Assembly: GCA_029916745.1 (NCBI GenBank)
Contig: JARXWK010000010.1
Coordinates: 23,109-87,108, forward strand
From: Dysgonomonadaceae bacterium PH5-43
Lineage (GTDB): Bacteria > Bacteroidota > Bacteroidia > Bacteroidales > Azobacteroidaceae
Direction of reading: 5' to 3'
DNA length: 64,000 nt
In this document: positions 44,409-52,077 of the stretch, in pieces
How positions within the stretch are numbered: position 1 is the stretch's first letter
Layout: each line of letters opens with the position of its first letter
Notes under the pieces: model-generated
The model's input: only the letters and a program-made list of their open reading frames with translations
What the model was told of the DNA's origin: nothing
Databases searched by the model: none
Translations under genes and position numbers: made by a program

Positions 44409-45599
44409 CTAAAAAGCAGACAGAAATAAACCTATATCGTTAGCTGGAAGATTAAATTGCTTTGCTACATAGCTGTTTACTATTTTACCTGAATACATAT
44501 AATAACCAGAACGGAAGGCTAAATCGCTGTTAACAATGTTTTTAAGTCCACCGCTGTCGCTTAAACGAGTAAGCAAAGGAGTGAAAATGTTACTTAGCGA
44601 CATAGAGGTTGTTCGAGCTACTCTCGAACTTATATTAGGCACACAGTAGTGTTTTACATTATGTTTGTCGAATATCTTTGAATCTTCGGCACGTAAGAAA
44701 CAAGTTGTTTCAAAGCAACCACCTTGATTAATTCTTAGATCAATGATTAAAGCTCCCTTTTTCATTGTTTTTATAAGATCTTCTGATATAACATAGCGAA
44801 CAGGATCGTTAATATATCTCATTGCACCAATAACTACATCTGCCGATTTGAAGGCGTTAATCAATACATTAGGTTGAAACACAGAAGTAAACACAGGCAA
44901 CATAAGTTCGTTTTGCAGTCGACGTAGCTTTTTTATATCATTATCGAATATTTTAACTGTTGCTCCTAAGGTAAGTGCAATACGCGCAGCTACCATACCC
45001 GCCATACCTGCTCCTATAATAACTACTTCGGTAGGAGATACCCCAGGTATACCGCCCATAAGCACACCTTTGCCGCCTTTTTCATTGCTTAAAAGTTCAG
45101 AAGCAACAAATATAGATGCAGCACCTTCTATTTCTGATATAGTGTTTCTAACAGGAAAACTAACTCCATCAGATGTCATAAGTTCATATCCTATGGCGTT
45201 TATCTGTTTAGCTTGCATTGCTTTAATCTTTTCCAAACTCAAATCAGGCATTTGTAATAAACTAAGCAAAGTAGTTCTCCTTTTAGTATATTCTATCTCT
45301 TCGAGAGTAGGGGGAGTTATCTTAAAAATTAAATCGCACGAAAAAACCTTTTCTTTACTATCGGTAATAAAAGCGCCACTATCGGCGTATAAATGGTCGG
45401 AATAATTAAGCCCCTTGCCAGCCCCTTCTTCCATAACTACTTCCAGTCCGGCATCGGTAAGCATATCTATAGCTTCGGGAGTAAAAGCCAATCGTTTTTC
45501 TCTATTTAAGTCTTCCTTAGGAATACCTATAGTTATTGAATTTCTATTGCCAATAATTTCTTTGTTAAGTTCCAATGGTGTATTTTCTGTTATGTTCAT
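44409..45599 (-). CDS. ald: alanine dehydrogenase / PNT-family dehydrogenase
   Basis: 396-residue protein of the AlaDH/PNT family, which deaminates alanine to pyruvate with NAD or, in transhydrogenase, pumps protons. The N-terminal domain has IGIPKEDLNREKRLAFTPEAID (partly quoted: EKRLAFTPEA), and the central Rossmann fold has VVIIGAGMAGMVAARIALTLGA (partly quoted: IGAGMAGMVAARIAL), followed by a C-terminal LRINQGGCFETT. No transmembrane beta or alpha-2 part follows, so it is a soluble dehydrogenase. Bacteroidota members differ from classical Ald in several active-site positions, so the exact substrate is uncertain. It overlaps aroK by four bases. Confidence 0.85.
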   Translation of the reverse strand: MNITENTPLELNKEIIGNRNSITIGIPKEDLNREKRLAFTPEAIDMLTDAGLEVVMEEGAGKGLNYSDHLYADSGAFITDSKEKVFSCDLIFKITPPTLEEIEYTKRRTTLLSLLQMPDLSLEKIKAMQAKQINAIGYELMTSDGVSFPVRNTISEIEGAASIFVASELLSNEKGGKGVLMGGIPGVSPTEVVIIGAGMAGMVAARIALTLGATVKIFDNDIKKLRRLQNELMLPVFTSVFQPNVLINAFKSADVVIGAMRYINDPVRYVISEDLIKTMKKGALIIDLRINQGGCFETTCFLRAEDSKIFDKHNVKHYCVPNISSRVARTTSMSLSNIFTPLLTRLSDSGGLKNIVNSDLAFRSGYYMYSGKIVNSYVAKQFNLPANDIGLFLSAF

Positions 45600-46126
45600 T
45601 TTATGTTTAAGGTATTTTTAAGATTGTTTACGACTAAATCTACATCATCAAGAGTTAATAACCTCTTGGTGTTTATTATTACTGAAGCCTGATTGTAGAA
45701 TACTTCTCTTTTTTCAAGATTTTCTTTTACATATAAGTATATCTCTTCTTTGGTTTTATCTTTAATTAGAGGTCTGTTTTGTTTGCAAACATCTAATCTG
45801 TCAGTAAGTTCTTCTTCCGTAGTTTTAAGATAAACAGTGGTGCCGGCATTATTCATTATTTCCATATTGTTGAAAAAACAAGGAGTGCCACCGCCTGTAG
45901 AAATCAAAACGTTTTCAAACTCGACAACCTCGCACAAGGCTTTTCTTTCAATTTCTCTAAAACCATCTTCACCTTTCTCCGAAAATATATCTCTAATGGT
46001 TTTATGGTATCTGTTTTCAATAAATAAGTCTAAATCTACAAACTGTAGATTAGCTTGTTCAGCAAAGCGTCGACCAATAGTTGTTTTGCCTGAACCCATA
46101 TATCCTATAAAGAAAATTTTCCGCAT
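45596..46126 (-). CDS. aroK: shikimate kinase
   Basis: About 176 residues. P-loop FIGYMGSGKTTIGRRF at the N terminus, shikimate-binding DLDLFIENRY (about 34-43, with D-x-D), the GFREIERKAL region (about 57), STGGGTPCF (about 78-86) and the lid with QNRPLIKD. The enzyme phosphorylates shikimate in aromatic amino-acid synthesis. The start at MRKIFFIGYMG (46126) is chosen because the 13-residue upstream extension precedes the P-loop unnaturally. Its four-base overlap with ald suggests translational coupling, though the pathways differ. Confidence 0.93.
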   Translation of the reverse strand: MRKIFFIGYMGSGKTTIGRRFAEQANLQFVDLDLFIENRYHKTIRDIFSEKGEDGFREIERKALCEVVEFENVLISTGGGTPCFFNNMEIMNNAGTTVYLKTTEEELTDRLDVCKQNRPLIKDKTKEEIYLYVKENLEKREVFYNQASVIINTKRLLTLDDVDLVVNNLKNTLNIK

Positions 46127-46231
46127 AAAGTTTTTATTAATCTCAACAACTAATATTATCCACAAAAATAAGTAATTTTATAATAATAAGTCTTCGATTT
46201 GTTTTAATTTTACACCTCAAATAAATATATT

Positions 46232-46858
46232 ATGTCGAAAAGGAAATGGTATGTTGTGTGGAATGGAGTAAATCCGGGCATTTACGACACTTGGAATGAG
46301 TGCAAAAATCAAATCGAAGGTTTTGAGAATGCAGTATATAAATCGTTCGAAACCTTAGAAGAAGCTCGAAATGCTTACAACTCTAATCCTCGCGAATACA
46401 TAGGTAAAGGTAAAAGACAGTCTGCTGCAAGCTCTATGGCAAACAGTGGCGAAATAATATTAGATAGCTTATCAGTTGATGCTGCTTGTTCGGGCAATCC
46501 GGGAGATATGGAATACAGAGGAGTGCATACAAGAACTAAACAAGAAATATTTCGAGTAGGACCTTTTACGTTAGGCACTAACAATGTAGGCGAGTTTCTT
46601 GCTCTTGTTCACGGGTTGGCTTTACTTAAAAAACAAAACTTAACTATCCCAGTTTATTCCGATAGTGCAAATGCTATATCTTGGGTAAAACAAAAAAAGT
46701 GTAAAACCAAACTCATACCTAATGAATACAACAAGCCTATATTCGATTTAATAGCTCGAGCCGAAATATGGCTTCAAAACAATACTTACTCAACGCCTAT
46801 ACTAAAATGGGAGACTAAAGCTTGGGGAGAAATTCCTGCCGATTTTGGAAGGAAGTAA
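46232..46858 (+). CDS. rnhA: ribonuclease HI with N-terminal viroplasmin domain
   Basis: 208 residues. Residues 3-48 form the hybrid-binding domain shared with caulimovirus viroplasmin and eukaryotic RNase H1 (KRKWYVVWNGVNPGIYDTW, KSFETLEEARNAY). The RNase H domain follows (about 70-208) with catalytic residues in LDSLSVDAACSGNPG, NNVGEFLALVHGL and YSDSANAISWV, and a final Asp near IPADFGRK. It removes RNA from RNA-DNA hybrids such as R-loops. It is divergent from aroK and convergent with a lipoprotein gene. Confidence 0.93.
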   Translation: MSKRKWYVVWNGVNPGIYDTWNECKNQIEGFENAVYKSFETLEEARNAYNSNPREYIGKGKRQSAASSMANSGEIILDSLSVDAACSGNPGDMEYRGVHTRTKQEIFRVGPFTLGTNNVGEFLALVHGLALLKKQNLTIPVYSDSANAISWVKQKKCKTKLIPNEYNKPIFDLIARAEIWLQNNTYSTPILKWETKAWGEIPADFGRK

Positions 46859-46974
46859 TAATAACGCATAAAATAATAATAGTATTTGTCTCATAAATAT
46901 AGTTTTTGCGAATTTGCTGAATACTTTATCTTAAAACGATCGAAATTTGCACTGACATTTAAGTTGTTTTCATT

Positions 46975-47688
46975 TTACAAGATATTTGAAGTTATACTAT
47001 CTATCTTAAAAACGATAGAGCAATTTAAGATTTCATCAGGGACAAGACTATCATCTGTATCTATTTTATTCAAATCATATAAGTTCGTTTTATTTACAAA
47101 GAACAATTTTTCAACAATAATATCTTTAACTTCTAAAGAGTAAGATTTAAGTATGCAATCTAATTCTGTTTTTATTTTAGATTCTCTTAAAATTTGTTCC
47201 ATAATTTCGTAATCAATCAATCCTATCTTATTTGTATATAATGTTGTTATATCAATTGCAAAATCGCCAAAGTATAGCAATTCCGTATTTATATACTTTA
47301 ACTTATTAATATTAGAGAACTCTTCCAAAATCAGTTTCAGTTCTTCCATTATTTCCTTTGAGTTCATTTTGTAATATGAACTTGTAGATATCATATTATA
47401 TTCCTCAATTGCGATTGAATCATAAAGGTCTCTATATCTCTTATTATAAATATCTAAATATAGGTTTGCTACAATATTTTTATTTGTATTTTCCGCAAAG
47501 ACAACAGAAAGGGAAGAAGTATCCACCTTGTTTACTATAAAACGTTCAACCTCGCCATATCCTTCAGATATATATTGGGTTACAACAATTTTATTTGCCG
47601 TTTCAGCATCATTAGATATCACTTCAATATCTTTCGCATTATTACATGCCACTAACACCCCTAAAAATAATAGTAAATTCCATTTCAT
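46975..47688 (-). CDS. hypothetical lipoprotein (237 residues)
   Basis: Lipoprotein signal FLGVLVACNN with the cysteine near residue 15. The mature part is helix- and strand-mixed and rich in Asn, Ile, Lys and Ser, without a recognised domain. It is the last of four adjacent minus-strand accessory genes (46975-49855) with AT-rich composition and weak coding signatures relative to neighbours. An effector or immunity role is possible because the set includes an Imm11-like gene, but nothing in this protein shows it. Confidence 0.6.
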   Translation of the reverse strand: MKWNLLLFLGVLVACNNAKDIEVISNDAETANKIVVTQYISEGYGEVERFIVNKVDTSSLSVVFAENTNKNIVANLYLDIYNKRYRDLYDSIAIEEYNMISTSSYYKMNSKEIMEELKLILEEFSNINKLKYINTELLYFGDFAIDITTLYTNKIGLIDYEIMEQILRESKIKTELDCILKSYSLEVKDIIVEKLFFVNKTNLYDLNKIDTDDSLVPDEILNCSIVFKIDSITSNIL

Positions 47689-47737
47689 AATTTATCACCA
47701 ATAATATGTCGTTGTCTGAAATTGATACTTCATTAAT

Positions 47738-48493
47738 CTATTCAAAGAACTTATATAAAATCCCCACCTCATAAGTTGGTAACAAATTACCTTCTAATCC
47801 ATTCTCTGTTATTAACATATAAAAATCATATTTCAAATCGACATCTTTCAATGTCAGTATGTTGGCATCTCTAATGTACTTACCTTCTGAAAGAAGTATA
47901 TTTTTATAAATGTATTGATAATTACCGTTTTTAGTTATAATCAATTGTATGTTATCTCTATAAAAATGAACATAAGTTCCTTCTCTAAGATCATATAATA
48001 GTTTATTATTCAAACTATTATATTTATCTCTTTGTTTTTTTAACGCCAATTTATTTAATAAATTACCCTCCATCTGTTCGCTTTCCGAACTCTTTTTAGA
48101 AGTGGTTAAATAAGCAAATAAACAATTTTTCATAAAGGGGAAACCTTTTAATGTTTTTATAGTTCTATCCTTTAACCGTTTTATGACAAAGCTAAAGCTA
48201 TAAAAACTATCTTTCAATATAATTTCTCCATTATTTTTTTCTTTGAATGTACCAATAGACAATAAAGACACTTCTTCATTTCTAATAACTTCTTTTTTTC
48301 CTGCACTTTGGTTATCTACAAGCTCTAATGAATAGTATCCATCTTCGCTTAATGTTAGACAACATGATATTTCTTTATTAAAAGCAACAAAGTAAATATC
48401 ATTCAAAACAGTTTGTGCCGATATAGTTACTGATGAACAAAATATTATGAACAAAACCGTTATCGATAAAACAATTGTTTTAATCTGTTTCAT
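47738..48493 (-). CDS. hypothetical exported protein (251 residues)
   Basis: Signal peptide IVLSITVLFIIFCSSVTISAQ (given in part) predicts export. The body has about eight short hydrophobic strands with repeated SLLSIGTF/ILTLKDV patterns, possibly two related beta units (residues 35-110 and 180-240, each with a KNGNYQYI- or DGYYSLEL-like turn). Not assigned to a family. It precedes the lipoprotein gene by 49 bases on the same strand and follows a 194-base gap after the Imm11-like gene, which holds no gene. Confidence 0.6.
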   Translation of the reverse strand: MKQIKTIVLSITVLFIIFCSSVTISAQTVLNDIYFVAFNKEISCCLTLSEDGYYSLELVDNQSAGKKEVIRNEEVSLLSIGTFKEKNNGEIILKDSFYSFSFVIKRLKDRTIKTLKGFPFMKNCLFAYLTTSKKSSESEQMEGNLLNKLALKKQRDKYNSLNNKLLYDLREGTYVHFYRDNIQLIITKNGNYQYIYKNILLSEGKYIRDANILTLKDVDLKYDFYMLITENGLEGNLLPTYEVGILYKFFE

Positions 48494-48687
48494 AATCTTT
48501 ATTTTACTCTAATAATTCATGTAAACATAACATTGATATCTTGCAAGTTGGTATTTTCAACATAAATAGCTGCTAGTCAATCATCGCCACTAAGGTAATA
48601 AATCTTTCTTAATATTATAATCCATTAGGAAGATAAGAATAAGATGTTGTTATAGTATCAATGCCGTTATGACAAGTCATAAAAACT

Positions 48688-49338
48688 TCAAGGTTTCCAA
48701 TTGACAAAAATAGAAGATAAATCTATATCTTCGTCATCTTCATATTTATTATCTCGAAGCTGCTTAAAATATTCAAATTCTGTTGTTTTTGTTAATGTAA
48801 TATTAGTTATCTTATTCTTAACAAGCAAGTCTCTTGCCTTTTTTGACATAAAAGTGTAAGCTGTACCTCCTTCTGCAGTGAAAATATCAGAACCATCCCA
48901 TTGTTCCATATCAGGATAGATGCCTCTTAACATTTCATTATATGGACCTCCTTCAAAATAAGGGTCTTTAATAAATTCTTCTGATTTATAATGATCTATG
49001 GGTCCACATCTTCCAGTTACTGCAAAAACAGAATAATTATCTATTATATTGCCTTGCTTATCGTATATAATTGCTGGATAAGATTTCCACCCTGTTATCT
49101 GGTTTTCTTTCAAAATATTTATTACTCTTTCTGAAAGTAAAACAACTATCGCAGATCCTATATTTATTAAATCGTATATTTTTTTCCCTGCTACATGAAA
49201 AAAATTAACTGGAGTTTCTATATCTTCCTCTCCTCTATGTAAGTTATACGAATCAACATCTACTAATTCATGCGAATAGACTCTAAACTCACCTCGTGTA
49301 TACCTTTGACCGAAAATGTAAATCTGATTATAATCCAT
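48688..49338 (-). CDS. DUF1629/Imm11-like protein, probable polymorphic-toxin immunity protein
   Basis: 216-residue cytosolic protein without a signal. The family pattern is visible as VVLLSERVINILKENQITGWKSYP (residues 65-88, partly quoted: GWKSYPAIIYDKQG), VTGRCGPID (about 107-115), a spaced WDGSDIFTAEGG (about 150) and FMSKKARDLLVKNKITNI (about 175). Proteins of this kind (MXAN_0049-like) neutralise toxins of polymorphic systems. No toxin gene lies beside it here: the neighbours are lipoprotein-like, so it may be an orphan or spare immunity gene. The assignment rests on remembered motif order and should be tested by a profile search. Confidence 0.65.
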   Translation of the reverse strand: MDYNQIYIFGQRYTRGEFRVYSHELVDVDSYNLHRGEEDIETPVNFFHVAGKKIYDLINIGSAIVVLLSERVINILKENQITGWKSYPAIIYDKQGNIIDNYSVFAVTGRCGPIDHYKSEEFIKDPYFEGGPYNEMLRGIYPDMEQWDGSDIFTAEGGTAYTFMSKKARDLLVKNKITNITLTKTTEFEYFKQLRDNKYEDDEDIDLSSIFVNWKP

Positions 49339-49372
49339 ATTGTAAATATTATATTAGTCCAATATTTGTCTT

Positions 49373-49855
49373 CTAAATTTCAGAAAACAACGGTTCTATC
49401 ATTTCATCTAAGATATTTAACTCTCTCCTCTCTTTGTTGAAATTCGATTCATTGTATGGACCTAATACTTGATGTTTCTTTTTCAAAATTATCCAATAAT
49501 TAATTTTATTAGAAAACACCTCTTTGTAATAAGTATTGTTTTGAATCAAACTATCAATACGTTCTTCTGTCTGTTCATCAACAACAAAGCCTAACACCCA
49601 ACCTAAACCTATCTTATCTGGTATTTGTTTCACAACAATAAAACTTTCATCAAAAACATAACTTTCCACCTTTGGCAAAATAGATATTTCGTCTAACCTT
49701 GGTTCTTTCTCTTCATGAGATAAAAATATCATTTTTAATACCGACCCTTCATTCATATAATAAAAGCCATCTCCTAAATGATTTACTTCATCACTAAAAT
49801 TACATGATGAAGATAAAAGTAAACATAAGGCTAATAATAAAATATTCTGTTTCAT
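49373..49855 (-). CDS. hypothetical lipoprotein (160 residues)
   Basis: Lipoprotein signal ALCLLLSSSC with the cysteine near residue 18. The mature region (NHLGDGFYYMNEG, then IIVK-like strands and KVESYVFDESFIVVKQIPD) recalls the DUF3997-type small lipoproteins found in toxin-immunity loci, but this is weak. It is the first gene of the AT-rich minus-strand set and lies 34 bases before the Imm11-like start. Confidence 0.6.
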   Translation of the reverse strand: MKQNILLLALCLLLSSSCNFSDEVNHLGDGFYYMNEGSVLKMIFLSHEEKEPRLDEISILPKVESYVFDESFIVVKQIPDKIGLGWVLGFVVDEQTEERIDSLIQNNTYYKEVFSNKINYWIILKKKHQVLGPYNESNFNKERRELNILDEMIEPLFSEI

Positions 49856-50087
49856 TTTCTTTTGAGTATGTATTTGTTTATTAAAGACAGTAATATTGTT
49901 GAATGAAACAAAAATAGTTATTTCATTGTTTTAACGATTTAAGAAATAATTAAAAGACCAAGGACTAATGCTTTGTTTCATAAATACTATTTGCAGTCTT
50001 TTCAACAAACATACGAAACTTCTCATCGAAATCAAACATTTTTCAATATTTATTGAAAAACAGCCAAAAATTATCGGATAGCGTAAA

Positions 50088-50316
50088 CTCTTAGTTCTTA
50101 GTTCTAAAAAGGCTGAAAGCCTTTTTCATTTCATACTTTGAAACGAATTGTTTCATACAATTAAAACAATCTGTTTCGCACTTCGACATAATTTGTTTCA
50201 TTGGGTGAAACTACTTGTTTCATATAGGTGAAACACCTTGTTTCATACTATTGAAACTACTCGTTTCAAACGGTTGAAACAAAAAAAGGCTTTCAACTAG
50301 AACTAAGAACTAAGAG
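50088..50316. repeat. 229-bp element with perfect 19-bp terminal inverted repeats and a GTTTCA dyad array
   Basis: Left terminus 50088-50106 (CTCTTAGTTCTTAGTTCTA) equals the reverse complement of 50298-50316 at 19 of 19 positions. Just inside are AAAAAGGCTGAAAGCCTTTTT (50106-50126) and, at the right, AAAAAAAGGCTTTC. Between them lie GTTTCA cores at 50150, 50195, 50217, 50240 and 50263 (GTTTCG at 50173) and TGAAAC at 50139, 50206, 50229, 50252 and 50275. The steps are 22-23 bp, so each unit is a hairpin-forming dyad GTTTCA-N5/6-TGAAAC. It fills most of the 611-base gap before the 50467 gene, with no ORF. The piece 49856-50087 holds nothing recognisable. Confidence 0.85.
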
Positions 50317-50318
50317 TG

Positions 50319-50428
50319 AAGAACTAAGAATTGGCGCAAAGCGACTCTAATACGCTTCGCGTAAACTTTTAACTTTTAGTTTTTATCTTTTATCTTGTGC
50401 GAAGCACATCAACTCTTAGTTCTTAGTT
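50319..50428. repeat. dispersed AT-rich repeat (copy 4)
   Basis: Contains AAGAACTAAGAATTGGCGC, then GCTTCGCGTAAACTTTTAAC and TTTTAGTTTTTATCTTTTATC (near 50370-50395), and ends CTCTTAGTTCTTAGTTC (50412-50428). This is the inverse of the AACTAAAAGATAAAAGTT repeats at 29.3 and 38.8 kb. It directly precedes the promoter of the next gene. Confidence 0.55.
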
Positions 50429-50442
50429 CAGAAAAAGTGTCG

Positions 50443-50450
50443 TATATTTG
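50443..50450 (+). promoter_or_regulatory. -7 box (TATATTTG) of the gene starting at 50467
   Basis: Matches TAnnTTTG. It lies inside the ORF extension from 50395, supporting the start at 50467. Confidence 0.5.
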
Positions 50451-50466
50451 CACTAAATTTTACAGT

Positions 50467-51534
50467 ATGTATAAAAAGTTATCATTTATATTGATGTTTG
50501 TGTGTTGCTTTGCTTACACTTACTCGCAAGAGTTTGTGTGGAAGGCTGGCGTGCACTCTTTTTTTGACAATACAGAGTACGAAGGCTCTAAGGTGCAAAA
50601 CTCGCAGACTATGGCTGGAGTGCATTTAGCTCCCGAACTGGGAATTAAATGGAATAAAAAACATAGTTTTTATGTTGGAGCAGACCTTATGCACGAGTTT
50701 GGAAGCGATAAGACGGTCGATTATCACGACCCTATTGTTTATTACGAATATTCGGGAAATCCTTTTCGCTTTTATATGGGTGCTGTGCCTCGTAATATAA
50801 TATTGGATAAGTATCCTCGAATGTTTTTTCAGGATTCGATTAATAATTATCGACCTGTTATTAATGGTTTCTTTTGGGAGCTTAACAAAAAAAATAATTA
50901 TGCAAATGTTTGGTTAGATTGGACGGGACGACAAACCGAAACTCGCAATGAGGCTTTCTTTATGGGGTGGTCGGGGCGATACAATTATAATTGTTTGTAT
51001 GCTCAACACTTTGGTTATATGTTTCACTTTGCTAAAACAAAAAACGCTGCAGATGACGAGTTTGTGCACGATAATGGTTTAATTCTTACGTCTGTAGGAG
51101 CAGATTTTGCAAAAACTACAGGCTTTGATAAACTCGAACTTAATGTGGGTTGGTCTGTGGGGTTAGACCGAAATCGTGGAGTGGGAGAGTGGCATCGCCC
51201 ACAAGGTTTTGTGTCGGAGGCTAAGATAGAATATCGAGGCATTGGTTTGTTTAATACTCTGTATTTGGGCGAAAGTCAGCAGACTTTTTATGGCGAACAT
51301 TCTAATGCTTTGTATTGGGGCGATTCGTTTTATCGTCTTAAAAAATACGATAGAGCCGATATTTATATAAATTTTTTCAAAAGTAGTGCTGTGAACTTAA
51401 AGTTTACTTGTTCGCTGCACTTTGCCGAAAGCAAGGTGTTTGCTCAACAAGCTCTTTATGCTACAATAGATTTGGATAATAAACCTAAGAGAAAAGAACC
51501 TAAATATAAGTATATTTGGGATAATTGGTTTTAA
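50467..51534 (+). CDS. outer-membrane-associated hypothetical protein (355 residues)
   Basis: Signal peptide LSFILMFVCCFAYTYSQ after MYKK. The mature chain is rich in aromatic residues and alternating strands (WKAGVHSFFDNTEYEG, HSFYVGADLMHEFGSD, NPFRFYMGAVPRN, WLDWTGRQTETRNEAFFMGWSG), consistent with a barrel or a surface beta protein, and ends in DNWF. I know no named family for it. The longer frame from 50395 is rejected because a promoter box sits at 50443. It is followed by a thioesterase gene 33 bases later. Confidence 0.7.
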   Translation: MYKKLSFILMFVCCFAYTYSQEFVWKAGVHSFFDNTEYEGSKVQNSQTMAGVHLAPELGIKWNKKHSFYVGADLMHEFGSDKTVDYHDPIVYYEYSGNPFRFYMGAVPRNIILDKYPRMFFQDSINNYRPVINGFFWELNKKNNYANVWLDWTGRQTETRNEAFFMGWSGRYNYNCLYAQHFGYMFHFAKTKNAADDEFVHDNGLILTSVGADFAKTTGFDKLELNVGWSVGLDRNRGVGEWHRPQGFVSEAKIEYRGIGLFNTLYLGESQQTFYGEHSNALYWGDSFYRLKKYDRADIYINFFKSSAVNLKFTCSLHFAESKVFAQQALYATIDLDNKPKRKEPKYKYIWDNWF

Positions 51535-51566
51535 TAATAACGTATAAAGAAATAAATAAAAGAATA

Positions 51567-51983
51567 ATGGAAGAGATTAAATTTCGTCATACTTTGCCCA
51601 TACAACTTCGATTTACAGATATTGATAAGTTTGGACACGTAAACAACACAGTTTATTTTACTTACTATGATTTGGGTAAGGCAGAATATTTTGCATCGGT
51701 GTTTCCTAATCTTGATTTTGAGAAAGAAGGTGTGGTGGTAGTTAATATTGAGGCTAACTTTCTGTCTCAAATATTTGCAGATGATCAAGTAGCAGTGCAA
51801 ACTGCTGTAACTAAGATAGGAACAAAGAGTCTTACTCTTGTGCAGCAGGTAATAGACACAACAACAAAAGAGGTTAAGTGTGTCTGCAAGTCGGTGTTAG
51901 TCGCTTTCGATATTAAAAAAGGAGATTCTAAAGAAATACCTCAAGAGTGGAAAGAGGCTATTAGTAATTACGAACTGGGTTGA
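51567..51983 (+). CDS. acyl-CoA thioesterase, 4-hydroxybenzoyl-CoA thioesterase family (hotdog fold)
   Basis: About 138 residues from MEEIKFRHTLPIQLRF. The family signature is RFTDIDKFGHVNNTVYFTYYDLGKAEYF (residues 14-41, partly quoted: DKFGHVNNTVYFTY), with catalytic Asp and the HVNN loop, then a C-terminal hotdog sheet (KSLTLVQQVIDTTTKEV). It hydrolyses an acyl-CoA of unknown chain. Start at 51567 chosen because the ORF frame before it is part of an AT-rich leader. A terminator follows. Confidence 0.9.
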   Translation: MEEIKFRHTLPIQLRFTDIDKFGHVNNTVYFTYYDLGKAEYFASVFPNLDFEKEGVVVVNIEANFLSQIFADDQVAVQTAVTKIGTKSLTLVQQVIDTTTKEVKCVCKSVLVAFDIKKGDSKEIPQEWKEAISNYELG

Positions 51984-51999
51984 TACTGGTTTAAGCAAT

Positions 52000-52038
52000 A
52001 AAAAAACTCACTGTGTATGGTTACGCAGTGAGTTTTTT
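52000..52038. terminator. bidirectional terminator
   Basis: AAAAAACTCACTG pairs with CAGTGAGTTTTTT between the thioesterase gene and the convergent ctpA. Confidence 0.85.
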
Positions 52039-52077
52039 ATTTATAGTCTTCGAGCTAAACTATATTAACTCTCTTTA

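Noticed and set aside
50139..50280. CRISPR-like array of GTTTCA repeats
   Set aside because: The conserved part is only six bases on each arm, so the period is not repeat plus spacer; no cas genes nearby.
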